Source of the DNA: Stercorarius parasiticus
Taxonomy: Eukaryota; Chordata; Aves; Charadriiformes; Stercorariidae
DNA: 64,000 nucleotides
Direction: 5' to 3'
NCBI GenBank assembly: GCA_013396915.1
Contig: VWZL01000203.1
Span: forward strand, 401,689 to 465,688
Both the position numbers and the translations under genes were made by a program. Shown one piece after another: positions 39,828 to 49,961 of the stretch (the first letter of the stretch is position 1; each line of letters begins with the position of its first letter). A model generated the notes under the pieces. That model was not told the origin of the DNA, ran no database searches, and saw only the letters and a list, made by a program, of their open reading frames with translations.

Positions 39828-40020
39828 ATTTATTACTCCTGAAGATACAGCCTGGTTTGATAAAACTGTTACTAAAGCAATTGAAGAATATGTGGATACA
39901 GGCTTAACAGAAGTTCTCCAAGCTGAACCATATTTTGTAGATTTTTTACGGGAGATGCCTGAACCAACTGGTGATGAACCAGAAGATTTTGTGTTTGAAG
40001 CACCAAAAATTTATGAGGAG
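39828..40020 (+). CDS. DNAH8: DNAH8 exon 26 (AAA3-AAA4 link)
   Basis: The exon encodes residues 1381-1445. It reads FITPEDTAWFDKTV, a variable Thr/Glu-rich part, then YFVDFLREMPEPTGDEPEDF and KIYEE. The acidic EPTGDEPED segment fits DNAH8. The acceptor is TTTTTAG; the donor GAG/GTATTT is weak at positions 3-6. Confidence 0.95.
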
Positions 40021-40426
40021 GTATTTCACTTTACACCTATAACACCAGGCACTGAAGTTTTCCTTTAATTCTTAAGTATGTTATATTGCTAAAGTTATGT
40101 CAAACAGAAAGTTTTGTTGAATACCTACCACGTTTTTGTGAAGATCTATCTAGATTTTTATGGTTACTATGCAATAAATCATTTTAGTGATGTTAATAAT
40201 GCCATATAAATGTAGTTTATTCATTTCTATTCTCTTTGCTCCTTTTTTACCCACCATTAGCAGAAAATTTCTGCTTAAACACAACTGCAATCACTACAGT
40301 GACTTAACTAGACAATGTCATTAAGCATGGCCAGTACATGAACTCAAGTTTGTGTAAAAATGTTAGTGCAGTTTTAAATTCTGAAGGTCCATGCTAGTTG
40401 TTACTGATTTTTATTTTTTTTTCCAG
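40021..40426 (+). other. intron 26
   Basis: A 406-base intron; nothing recognisable. Confidence 0.75.
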
Positions 40427-40549
40427 ATTCCAAGCTTTGAATTTCTTTGTGAAAAATTGCAAATGTATCAGAGACAATACAATGAATGTATTAGAGCATC
40501 ATTTCTTGATTTGGTGTTTTTTAAGGATGCAATGACACATCTTATTAAG
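40427..40549 (+). CDS. DNAH8: DNAH8 exon 27 (AAA4 entry)
   Basis: The exon encodes residues 1446-1486, IPSFEFLCEKLQMYQRQYNE and DLVFFKDAMTHLIK, the lead-in to AAA4. It is 123 bases, phase 0. The acceptor has a long T tract and CCAG. The donor AAG/GTTTGG is far from consensus after GT, so the 3' end rests mainly on homology and phase. Confidence 0.93.
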
Positions 40550-42277
40550 GTTTGGGGTTTGTTACTTTTTTCTTAATTTAACTGTTGCAACAGTGTTCCT
40601 GATTTGGGCAAGCTATGCAGGAGGGCACATTCGGAAAAGCTACTCTTATCCCCAAACTGGCTTGCCATTTTTGCCAAGTCATTTTTGAGAACTAGGAAGG
40701 AGCTACAGTTATTTTACCTGCTTGCATGTTTTGTAATAAATACCTTATTTTACATATTTGTTTAAGCTTCTGTGTATTCAGAGGTACGAAGATTTTCCTC
40801 AACAGGAAAGTTAAGGTCAGAAAGAGGCAAATTAGTATTTTGTATATAGAATGATTTTTAACCATTAAGAACTCAGAGAAGACTTCAAAGATATCTGTAC
40901 CTGACAAGTGGTCAAAACAACATGAGGTAGAATCTGATTGGATGGGAGACATGAAAAGAAATATAAATCAGGCTTGCAGTAGAATCAGGGTGTAGGGTAG
41001 AGGAAAGTCTCAGTTTACAATGAGTTGAACCCCTATTCAGAATGGAAGGTGTAAGGAAAGAATTCATCCAAAGTCAGAATCGAATTCAGCATGGGGAAAA
41101 AAATGGCTAAGCGTGAGATTTCTTTGAAGCAATGTGCCTCAGGTTTAAGAAGCTGTGTTAGTTATTTCTGAAGTTATGTTAACTTGATGGTCAGTTTACT
41201 GAGACACATAGAAGCCACAGTAAAACCAGAACAAAATGAGATGTTTCGTTCTTCTGTAGATGAACTCAAGTGAAGTAAAAGATTTTATTTGCTTTGTGTT
41301 TAAATAGAAGAAAATAACTTCATTTTTAAATACAGTTCATGTGATGCAAGGTGAATTTCTGAAGACCTTGAAAGTCTCTGATGCTCCATTTCCATTGGCC
41401 AGTTTTAACCAGAATATCTGGAATATGCAGCTAGGTAGTAGAAAGGAGCCCTACTGTCACTATGGTGACAATAAATTTAGTCACCCTCATAATTTCACAT
41501 TTAGACTTCTATTTTAATATAGTTATCAGGATAGTCTCAGAGGGAACTATGCATAAAACCAAAATTTCTTTGAAGGAAAAAATGAACAGAATTCAAAGGC
41601 TTGATGTAGGTGCCCATGTTTTGCATTTTGTACATAATTTATATGAGGAGCAAGCTGTAGCATCTTAAAAGTATACTTTTAAGTATACTAACACTATAAT
41701 AAAACCAACTAACATATAATAAAACCAAGGAAGATGTGATGTATATACGGGAGAAGTGTAAAAAAGCAACATAGTAAATTTGTAATCCAGCTTTTTTATC
41801 TGGGAGACTTGTTAAGAAAACTACCTCGAAGGAAAAGTTGAAGGTAGATAAAATAGAGTATAACCCTAAATGATAGTTTAAATGTGTCTAAATCTTTCAG
41901 ACTCTTAAAATAGGAATGTAGTATGTTTATTCTTGTAGCTAAAGTTTTTTTTATTGATATTTTTAAACACATTCAGGATGATATCTTCAACATAAAATGG
42001 AGGTCAGAATGTCTTGCTTTATGTATTCAAATCCTGTTTGTAACTAATTATAACCATCCTATATCCTTAAGGGCAGCTTTTTCATTAGCCACACAAAATT
42101 CCTAAAGAACGTATGAGTGCTCTTTTGAGAGGAAAAATTTATGCAGGAATCCTTTTAATAATCTTTACATTGTGCTCTGGTAAATCAAGTGTAGAGTATA
42201 ACAGAGTTTAAATTTTTCTAATCAACATTTTAATTTAAATTTATTAATGAGCTTTTCTTCCATTTTTTCCTACATAG
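40550..42277 (+). other. intron 27
   Basis: A 1,728-base intron. It has an 18-base perfect palindrome TTAAAAGTATACTTTTAA at 41665-41682 and a duplicated TATAATAAAACCAA just after it. No repeat family was recognised. Confidence 0.75.
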
Positions 42278-42408
42278 ATTTCTCGGATAATTCGGACAGC
42301 ATATGGAAATGCTTTACTTGTTGGAGTTGGTGGTTCTGGAAAACAGAGTCTTTCAAGGTTGGCCTCCTTTATTGCTGGCTATAAAATATTTCAGATCACT
42401 TTAACCAG
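42278..42408 (+). CDS. DNAH8: DNAH8 exon 28 (AAA4 P-loop)
   Basis: The exon encodes residues 1487-1529 plus two bases of Arg1530. It contains the AAA4 Walker A GVGGSGKQ (1502-1509), with the Gln normally seen at AAA4, then [12 protein letters not shown] and FQITLT. The acceptor is ACATAG; the donor GTAAGA. Confidence 0.97.
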
Positions 42409-42727
42409 GTAAGAATTGCAAGTAATATTTAAATCCAATTTATGCTGCTGCTTTACACTGTCATAGCTTTATGTTTTTAACAGCGCTTTTTTTTTTTTTT
42501 TTAATTTTGTCACCATTTAAAAATGTGGAAAACAATAAATTCTTTTCTGGTTTGTATATAACATTGGATTAAGTTTGAAAGCTGGACTGTGTGTTAGCTA
42601 TTCCTGAGCCAAAATATGTGTGTTTACAAAGGATGTTTGCACTGTCATTTATAAAACACTATAATCTGAAAATAGCAGTATTCTGAGTTGCTTTGAATAA
42701 ACAGGTAATGTTTCTTATTCCTCCTAG
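42409..42727 (+). other. intron 28
   Basis: A 319-base intron with a poly-T run near 42486-42503; nothing else seen. Confidence 0.75.
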
Positions 42728-42881
42728 GTCCTATAATGTAGGCAATCTTTCAGATGATTTAAAATCATTGTATAGAACAGCTGGACTAGAAGGAAAAGGC
42801 ATCACTTTTATTTTCACTGATAATGAAATAAAAGAGGAGTCATTTTTGGAATATGTTAATAATCTGCTGTCTTCAGGCGAG
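42728..42881 (+). CDS. DNAH8: DNAH8 exon 29 (AAA4 Walker B)
   Basis: The exon encodes residues 1530-1581. It reads [19 protein letters not shown], the Walker B region [10 protein letters not shown] (Asp1561, Glu1563), then [13 protein letters not shown]. The acceptor is CTCCTAG; the donor GAG/GTAAGA. Confidence 0.97.
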
Positions 42882-43349
42882 GTAAGAGTCTCAATATGAC
42901 AGGCAATGTACTTTAGAAGCAGGAAACTGCAGAATCTGTTCCCACTAGTTTATTTCTATTTCATTTGGTAATAAATTGTAGAATCGATAATTATTAACTC
43001 TAAAATATCTCAACTTTTAGAATAAGGAGTGTTATTAGTATGGACTTCCTTTATCTCTATTTCAATGTAAGCTCGGAAAAGATAAGGAGCTATTGTGGGT
43101 ATTTCAGTAGCCTTTATTAAAAGAGTATTCACTGGCCATTCAAGATCTGTACTCTTCCTGAGTTAGACTTCCTAGTTTTTAATGGAGTTACATGAAGTCT
43201 AAATCAGGGCAAAATTTGGGGGTTTAATCTGTCTGAACTGTATATATGCAGAGAGAGAGATACAGCTGTAAACAGACAAATATTTGTAAACTCTGTAATA
43301 ATTACATGCATGTGATTTATTTTCTTATCAATTTTAATTTTATAAAAAG
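42882..43349 (+). other. intron 29
   Basis: A 468-base intron; nothing recognisable. It ends in an A-rich rather than pyrimidine-rich acceptor region. Confidence 0.75.
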
Positions 43350-43514
43350 ATTTCTAATTTATTTGCTCGGGATGAATTGGATGAAATCACCCAAGGATTA
43401 GTACCTGTGATGAAAAAAGAAATGCCTCGGTGTCCTCCTACCTTTGATAATCTTTATGAATATTTTTTAACTCGGGCAAAGAAGAACTTGCATGTTGTCC
43501 TCTGCTTTTCTCCA
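43350..43514 (+). CDS. DNAH8: DNAH8 exon 30 (AAA4)
   Basis: The exon encodes residues 1582-1636, [20 protein letters not shown] through [12 protein letters not shown]. It is 165 bases, phase 0 at both ends. The acceptor TTTTATAAAAAG is unusually poor in pyrimidines next to the AG; the donor GTAAGT is strong. The next residues, [13 protein letters not shown] in exon 31, continue the AAA4 motif. Confidence 0.95.
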
Positions 43515-44072
43515 GTAAGTTTTTTCTTCTTATCTGCCTTCCTTACTTCCATTAGCAAACTATCCTATAAGGTGTGACAGAGTTATTCAAGCTTTATATT
43601 TTTAAGGAGATTCGAAGATGTATAAAAAGATTACTGAAGTCTGGTTATAATTGCTGAGATAATAAAAGTACAGTTGTCAGAACTTAAAAACAAAATACCT
43701 AAAATTTAAATAATTCCTTACATATTAAAGTAGTGGTTTTTTTCCTCCTGACATATTCTTTCCTAATACAAATCAATTAATGTATCTTTGGGAAATTCTT
43801 GCCCATTACTTGAAAACATAAATTTAATGGCAATTAAAATAAGTTAATTGAAGTTTTAAAATACTAAAAACATTTATATTTTTCACAAACTTCTTTCTTC
43901 AAATTTCACAAAATATTGAATGTTGGAAATGTAGCAAGAAAAAACTGTGCAGGGTGTTCTAAGTAGAAAATTAGCAAGAAAAAAATAGACTATTTAGTTG
44001 TTTATATGAATTAAAAATTTTGATCAACCCAATAAGTATCATATCGTAAATTAACAGTGTTACTTTCTTTAG
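43515..44072 (+). other. intron 30
   Basis: A 558-base AT-rich intron; nothing recognisable. Confidence 0.75.
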
Positions 44073-44299
44073 GTTGGTGAGAAGTTCCGTGCACGTTCTT
44101 TGAAATTTCCTGGTCTCATATCAGGGTGCACCATGGATTGGTTCAGTCGATGGCCCAAGGAGGCTCTTGTAGCTGTAGCCAGTTACTTTCTTTCAGAATT
44201 TAATATGGTCTGCTCTGCATCGGTTAAAACACAAGTAGTGGAAACCATGGGTATCTTTCACGATATAGTTTCAGAAAGCTGTGAGAATTATTTCCAAAG
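44073..44299 (+). CDS. DNAH8: DNAH8 exon 31 (AAA4)
   Basis: The exon encodes residues 1637-1711 plus two bases of Arg1712. It has [19 protein letters not shown] and [17 protein letters not shown], the highly conserved AAA4 CTIDWF-type block, then [20 protein letters not shown]. The acceptor is CTTTAG; the donor GTAATA. Confidence 0.97.
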
Positions 44300-44686
44300 G
44301 TAATATTTTATACAAATGCAATAATTAATCCCAAAAGTATTACTACTGATAGTGGTTTTTTGTTCTGTGAATCAATAAGTGTCTCTTAAGGCTAATACAA
44401 AAATAAATCTGCTAGGTTAAAATATGCAAGGGCCAAGAAAAGTAATTACTATTATGTTGCAAATTCATTTTCTTCATTCCCACTATTCAAAAATCTTTAA
44501 TATTGCTTATCTGGATAAAAACAATCTAATTGGAAATAAGGGTTTGCATTATGAAGAAATTTGATTTTGATTTTGACTGAATTAAAGACTTGATTTATAT
44601 AGTCTTTTGTTTCATTGGAAGTAATCAAATGTAGTACATATTAAAAATATGTACTAAGCTGATGTTGCCAATATACTATGTTTTAG
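44300..44686 (+). other. intron 31
   Basis: A 387-base AT-rich intron; nothing recognisable. Confidence 0.75.
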
Positions 44687-44805
44687 GTATCGAAGAAGAA
44701 CTTATGTAACACCTAAATCCTATCTCTCTTTCATCAATGGCTACAAAGAAGTTTATACTGAGCAGTTAGCGATTATTAATGAACAAGCTGAACGTATGCA
44801 AATTG
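44687..44805 (+). CDS. DNAH8: DNAH8 exon 32 (AAA4 end / stalk start)
   Basis: The exon encodes residues 1712-1751 plus one base of Gly1752. YRRRTYVTPKSYLSFINGYK is the conserved motif at the base of the stalk, followed by EQLAIINEQAERMQI, where coiled coil 1 begins. The acceptor is TTTTAG; the donor GTAAGC. The next intron is 5,052 bases and filled with CR1. Confidence 0.96.
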
Positions 44806-44984
44806 GTAAGCAAAATAGGGATAAATATTTCCATGTATGGTCTCTGTATGTGCTTTTAATATTTGACTTCTTATTCAGTGATCACTTATAATCAGTTCTG
44901 CTGTATCACAGCTCAAAACTGGTGGCATATGAGGACCATTTCTAAGCACTCCAGCTATCACCAGTTTACAATGATTCTTTGAGG

Positions 44985-45592
44985 CCATTGCCCTACGTCC
45001 TATCATTACACTCCCTGATAAAGAATCCCTCCCCATCCTTCCTGTAAGCCCCCTTTAGGTACTGGAAGGCCGCTATAAGGTCTCCTCGGAGCCTTCTCTC
45101 CTCCAGGCTGAACAACCCCAACTCTCTCAGCCTGTCCTCATAGCACAGGTGCTCCAGCCCTCTGATCATCTTCATGGCCCTCTGCTGGACCTGTTCCAAC
45201 AGGTCCATGTCCTTCTTGTGTTGAGGACTCCAGAGCTGGACACAGTACTCCAGGTGGGGTCTCACCAGCGCAGAGTAGAGGGTGAGAATCACCTCCCTCG
45301 ACCTGCTGGCCACGCTTCTTTTGATGCAGCCCAGGATGCGGTTGGCTTTCTGGGCTGCAAGTGCGCATTGCCTGCTCATGTTGAGCTTCTCATCCACCAG
45401 CACCCCCAAGTCCTTCTCCTCAGGGCTGCTCTCAAGCCATTCTCCACCCAGCCTGTATTTGTGCCTGGGATTGCCATGACCCAGGTGCAGGACCTTGCGC
45501 TTGGCCTGGCTGAACTTCATGAGGTTTGCACGGGCCCACCTCTCAAGCCTGCCCAGGTTCCTCTGGATGGCATCCCTTCCTTCCAGCGTGTT
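44985..45592 (-). mobile_element. CR1 LINE, ORF2 C-terminus, antisense, frame largely intact
   Basis: Minus-strand CR1 covering the end of the reverse-transcriptase ORF2. A 175-codon open frame (44993-45520) reads [20 protein letters not shown], then [18 protein letters not shown], then [20 protein letters not shown], all typical CR1 ORF2 C-terminal sequence. It is truncated 5' and lacks the final 3' tail. The open frame suggests a fairly young copy. Confidence 0.93.
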
Positions 45593-46469
45593 ATGATTGA
45601 AATGTTCTTCTAATTTTGTGTATCTGTTTGAAATGACCTAATTTTTAGCATTAGATTAGTACCTAATGGGTTCAGAATACATTTTCAGTTTTCATCCGTT
45701 TGCATCTAGTCATGCTTTTGTAAATCTACAAAGGCAACTGAACAGCTTAGGAAACTTAGTCTTTATTGGGAAAGATACTGTGTATCAGTCTAACAGAATA
45801 GAGAATTCTACACGATAATATTCTTCATGCAAAGCTAAAAGGATGTGGCATTAAAACAATTATTAACAATGCAGCTGGTATATGTCACATGAAGAAAAGA
45901 ATAGAATAAGAACATATAGATATTTATTTTATTCATAAACTGTTTGCTGAATTAGAGTGGACTGTAGAGGGGTAAGTGATCCGCAATATTTTCATGTTAT
46001 GCAAATTTCCCTGTATGGATCTTTTGCCAGTTCTTATCATTAGTCCATCTTGAGAGGAGGATAAAGTCTGAGATCCTTGAAGATTTCTGAGGGTGGGGTT
46101 TTCTTTCTGTTCTTTCTCCAGTTCTTCTGTTTTCAAAAATAATTTAAAAGAAGTAACCTAAGTATCTTCATCACTGTCAATAAAATTTCATGTGTAGATT
46201 AGATTTTCATAGCCTCTCACACGATATGATCACTAATTCGTTATGTGGTATTCAAAACAAAATGACCATGTACATATACATCTTCTACTGCAGCATCTTT
46301 ATATCATTGATGCTCAGAAAATTATGTGTGTCAGATTATGGGCAATATTCATGCCAGTTAGAAAATATTCTAAATAGTTTCACTTGCATAGAAAAGATCC
46401 ATTACAAAACAACAAAAATACTCATCATCCCTGACTCCAAACGTGCTACACTGTTTACTGCGTCCTAAG

Positions 46470-47405
46470 AAACTTTCTCAAAAAGCCAGCTTTCCTGGGC
46501 CCTTCTTTCCTCCAGGGCTTTATCCCATGGTATTCTGCCAAGCAGATCCCTGAATAGGCCAGTGTCTGCTATCCTGAAGTCCAGGGTAGTGAGTTTGCTG
46601 TGTGTCCTCCTTACCACCCTAAGGATCTTGAACTCCACCATTTCATTGTCACTACAGCCAAGGCTGCCCTTGAGCTTCACATTCCCTACGAGCCCCTCCT
46701 TGGTGGTGAGAACAAGGTCCAGCATAGCAACTCTCCTCATTGGCTCCTCTATCACTTGGAGAAGGAAGCTATTATCAACTCATTCCAGGAACTTCCTGGA
46801 TTGCTTTTGCCCTCCTGTGTTGTCCCTCCAACAGGTATTGGGATGGTTGAAGTCCCCCATGAGGACCAAGGCTTGTGAACATGATGCTGCCCCTATCTGT
46901 CTATAGAGGGCCTCATCTACTTGGTCTTTCTGGTTGGGTGGCCTGTAGCAGACCCCCACTGTATTGTCACCTGTCCCTGCCCTCCCTTTAATCCTGACCC
47001 ATAAGCTGTCGGTTAGTTCCTCATCCATCTCCGAGCAGTGCTCCATGCACTCTAGCTGGTCATTGACATAGAGGGTGACACCCTCTCCTCTGCTGCCTGT
47101 CCTTCCTGAAGAGCCTGTATCCTTCCATTCCAACACTCCAGTCATAGTAGCCATCCCACCACATCTATGTGATGCCAATAAGAACATAGCCCTGCAGGCG
47201 TGCACATGTCTCTAACTCCTTTTGTTTATTCCCCATGCTATGTCCATTTGCAGAGAGGCATTTAAGTTGGGCCCCCAATTAAGCTGTCTTACTGGCTGGA
47301 GTCACTGGAATTCCTTTGTACTGCACTCCAGGTGTTCTCCTGCTGACCTGTGATGCCTCTCCAGGCTCTGGGCATCTATTGCTGGCAGTGGCATCAAACT
47401 ACGGA
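46470..47405 (-). mobile_element. CR1 LINE, ORF2 endonuclease part, antisense
   Basis: Minus-strand CR1 with the N-terminal half of ORF2. The frame 46780-47205 has VGVCYRPPNQKDQVDEALYR and ALVLMGDFNHPNTCW, the APE-type endonuclease motifs (YRPP, GDFNxP). The frame 46465-46755 has LDLVLTTKEGLVGNVKLKG and LGCSDNEMVEFKI, the next part. Two frames are needed, so it is broken. It may belong to the same insertion as 44985-45592, with the middle missing. Confidence 0.88.
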
Positions 47406-48296
47406 GTTCTAAATATCTCTTCGAAAAGAATTAGTCCTGTTTCTAATACCTAAATCAGGTATTCATTTATGACTACAAGCACTAAAAAAGCATTACCTAC
47501 TGGCATGGTACTGTTGTAATATTTCTTGTGATTGGAAGTATGTAGGGGACCTGAAGGAGCTGTAACGGTTTCTTGTTTATAACAGAAATTCTTCAATTCT
47601 TCTTGTTCTGCATATTCCCATTTTTTGTCCATCTATCTTTCTTCTAATTCTAGGATTGTAGCAGGGAAAACTAATGCAGCAAAGGGCATCACTTTCCCTT
47701 TCATAGCTTCTCTTTCAGAACTTTTCTTTGCAGTGAAGTGAAGTAACAACCATTCTGGAAATTGCTGTCGGAGGAGTGGAAGGGGCGAGTAGAATGTCAG
47801 TGTGTATGTACATCTATCCCTCAGAGTATTTTAGGAAGTGGCATATGTCTGTGAAAAGAAAAGTTTCTAAAATATCTCTCTTGTCTCCCAGTCAATGTCT
47901 TTCAGTGAATATACCTTTGAACTTTATTGTTGAGAGTGGCAAAATAACTTGTCTTTTGGCGAGTAATAATAAAGAGCCTGTAGACTGGCAGTAGGCTGAT
48001 CTAAGGCAGCTATGTTAGAAGAACAAGAAATGTGCTAGGAGAGAATGCTTGGCTGTGTGAAATTTGGTAACAGAAAAGTGGAGAGACTTCACAGAGAAAC
48101 ATCGCACATCAAATGTATAACTGCAAGTGTGCTCTGACTCTAGCCCTTAGGGAGAGAGATAATGGGAATGCTTCCAGGCAAGTTGCAAGATTTTAAGATT
48201 CAGTAATGAAGAAGAGAGGAGAGGCCAGAGAGACTTCGGCCTGCAATGTGGAGCTCGGAAATAGCCAAAAATCTGTCCTCAAATATGGAGAATAAG
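47406..48296 (+). other. intron 32, spacer between CR1 pieces
   Basis: About 890 bases between CR1 fragments. I recognise no repeat or gene here. Confidence 0.6.
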
Positions 48297-48716
48297 TCTT
48301 ATGAGGAGCGCCTGAGGGAGCTGGGATTGTTTAGCCTAGAGAAGAGGAGGCTGAAGGGAGACCTTATCACTCTCTACAACTACCTGAAAGGAGGTTGTAG
48401 AGAGGTGGGGGTCGGTCTCTTCTCCCCAGTAACAGATGATAGGACAAAAGGGAACAGCCTCAACTTGCACCAGGGGAGGTTTAGACTGGATATTAGGAAA
48501 AATTTTTACACTGAAAGTGTTAGTAAGCATTGGAACAGGCTGACCAGGGAAGTGGTTGAGGTACCATCCCTATTTAAAGGGAGCTATTTAACAGATGGGT
48601 AGACATAGTGCTTAGAGATATGGTTTAGTGATGGTTTTTGTCAGGGTTAGGTTGATGGTTGGACTAGATGATCTGAAAGGTCCCTTCCAACCTAGGCAAT
48701 TCTGTGATTCTATGAA
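48297..48716 (+). mobile_element. CR1 LINE 3' end, sense
   Basis: Plus-strand CR1 from the end of ORF2 ([20 protein letters not shown]) to the 3' terminus (GGTTGGACTAGATGATCTGA, then CAATTCTGTGATTCTATGAA). It is 5'-truncated to about 420 bases. It ends directly against an antisense CR1 piece at 48717. Confidence 0.93.
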
Positions 48717-49312
48717 GGTAAGGCTGATTGGCCTGTAGTTTCCCGGGTCCTCCTTCTTGCCCTTTTTGAAGACTAGCATGATATTGGCTTTCCTCCAGTC
48801 CTCAGGCACCTCTCCTGTTCTCCATGACCTTTCAAGGGGATGCACTGATCTTGAGCTTGGAGGAAGTGATGTTTGAATATTAACCAGCTCTCTTGCACCC
48901 TGCTTCCTTCTGGAGCCTGAGCCCATGGGTTTCCTCCAAGTAGGTCTTTGAAGAGGCCAAAGTCAGCTCTTCTGAAGTCTGGGGTTGTAATTCTACTTTT
49001 TGCCCTGCTTCTTCCACGCAGTATCCTGAACTTCACCATCTCGTGGTCACTGCAGCCAAGGCTACACCCAACCTTCACATCCCCAACTAGTCCTTCTTTC
49101 TTTGTCAACACAAGGTCCAGCAGCGCACCTCTCTTCGTTGGTTCCTCCACCACCTGTGTAAAAAACTTATCATCGATGCTCTGCAGAAACCTCCTGGACT
49201 GTACGTGCCTGGCTGTGTTGCATTTCCAGCAAATATCAGTGTGGTTGAATTTCCCCCATGAGAACCAGGGCCTGTGATTGTGAGGCTACTTTCAGCTGTC
49301 TGTAGAAGAGGA
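48717..49312 (-). mobile_element. CR1 LINE, endonuclease/RT junction part, antisense
   Basis: Minus-strand CR1. The left part (GGCCTGTAGTTTCCCGGGTC, then TTGGCTTTCCTCCAGTCCTC) is RT N-terminal sequence; the frame 48773-49153 reads LDLVLTKKEGLVGDVKVGCS and LGCSDHEMVKFRI. It overlaps in content with the piece at 46470-46755, so it is a separate CR1 copy. Breaks and an internal deletion are evident. Confidence 0.9.
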
Positions 49313-49857
49313 AGAAGAAGAATAGATATTATTTATCAATATTATTTATTTATTATAATATTTATGTAATTTCCTCATGCAGCAATACAAATGCAGTATC
49401 AAGTCATTTTCTGACTGTCGTGTGACTTTATGACACAACATATCCTTCACATACCTCTCTTCTCTCTCTTCTCTCTTTTTAAATTGTTTTTGAGTTTCTC
49501 TTTTTAATTTTTTGTGAGCATAAGGATGTATTTTATTGCAGGTAATGTCACAGCTATACACTTTTAGGTACTGTTTACAGCTATAACAAACTAAAACTAA
49601 GAAGTATGGATTTCTCTTTTGAAAAATCAACCTTGTTTATAATAATTTTGCACCTTGTGAAATTATTCATATCCATTAAAACTGAATAGTAAGCACAATC
49701 ATGATGGTATGACTGCTTAGACCCGCTTTCTCTCCTTTAAATAAATTTAAATGAGAACACAAGGTACATGGTATTTGGGATCCTAGAGCTAGGTTGTATT
49801 ATCTAACTAGGAAAAGAATAGTTTTCATTTTTCTGAATTTTATCTTTTACTTAATAG
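49313..49857 (+). other. intron 32, last part
   Basis: AT-rich low-complexity sequence (GAAGAAGAAG and TTATTTATTATAATATTT at 49305-49368, a CT-rich run at 49444-49480), then ordinary intron to the exon 33 acceptor. Confidence 0.75.
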
Positions 49858-49961
49858 GTCTGTCTAAGCTGATGGAGGCCAGTGAATCTGTTGCTAAACT
49901 CTCTCAGGAGTTGGCTGTAAAAGAGAAGGAACTGGCTGTGGCGTCTGTTAAGGCAGATAAA
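49858..49961 (+). CDS. DNAH8: DNAH8 exon 33 (stalk coiled coil 1)
   Basis: The exon encodes residues 1752-1786. It reads GLSKLMEASESVAKLSQELA and VKEKELAVASVKADK, heptad-rich coiled coil 1 of the stalk, which connects the AAA ring to the microtubule-binding tip. The acceptor is TTAATAG; the donor GTAAGT. Confidence 0.96.

Noticed and set aside
41665..41682. 18-base perfect palindrome TTAAAAGTATACTTTTAA
   Set aside because: Short AT-rich palindromes are expected by chance in a 64 kb AT-rich window; no linked feature.
45149..45613. 154-codon plus-strand frame
   Set aside because: It is the antisense of the CR1 ORF2 on the minus strand.
46562..46906. 114-codon plus-strand frame
   Set aside because: It is the reverse of the CR1 endonuclease region, not a gene.
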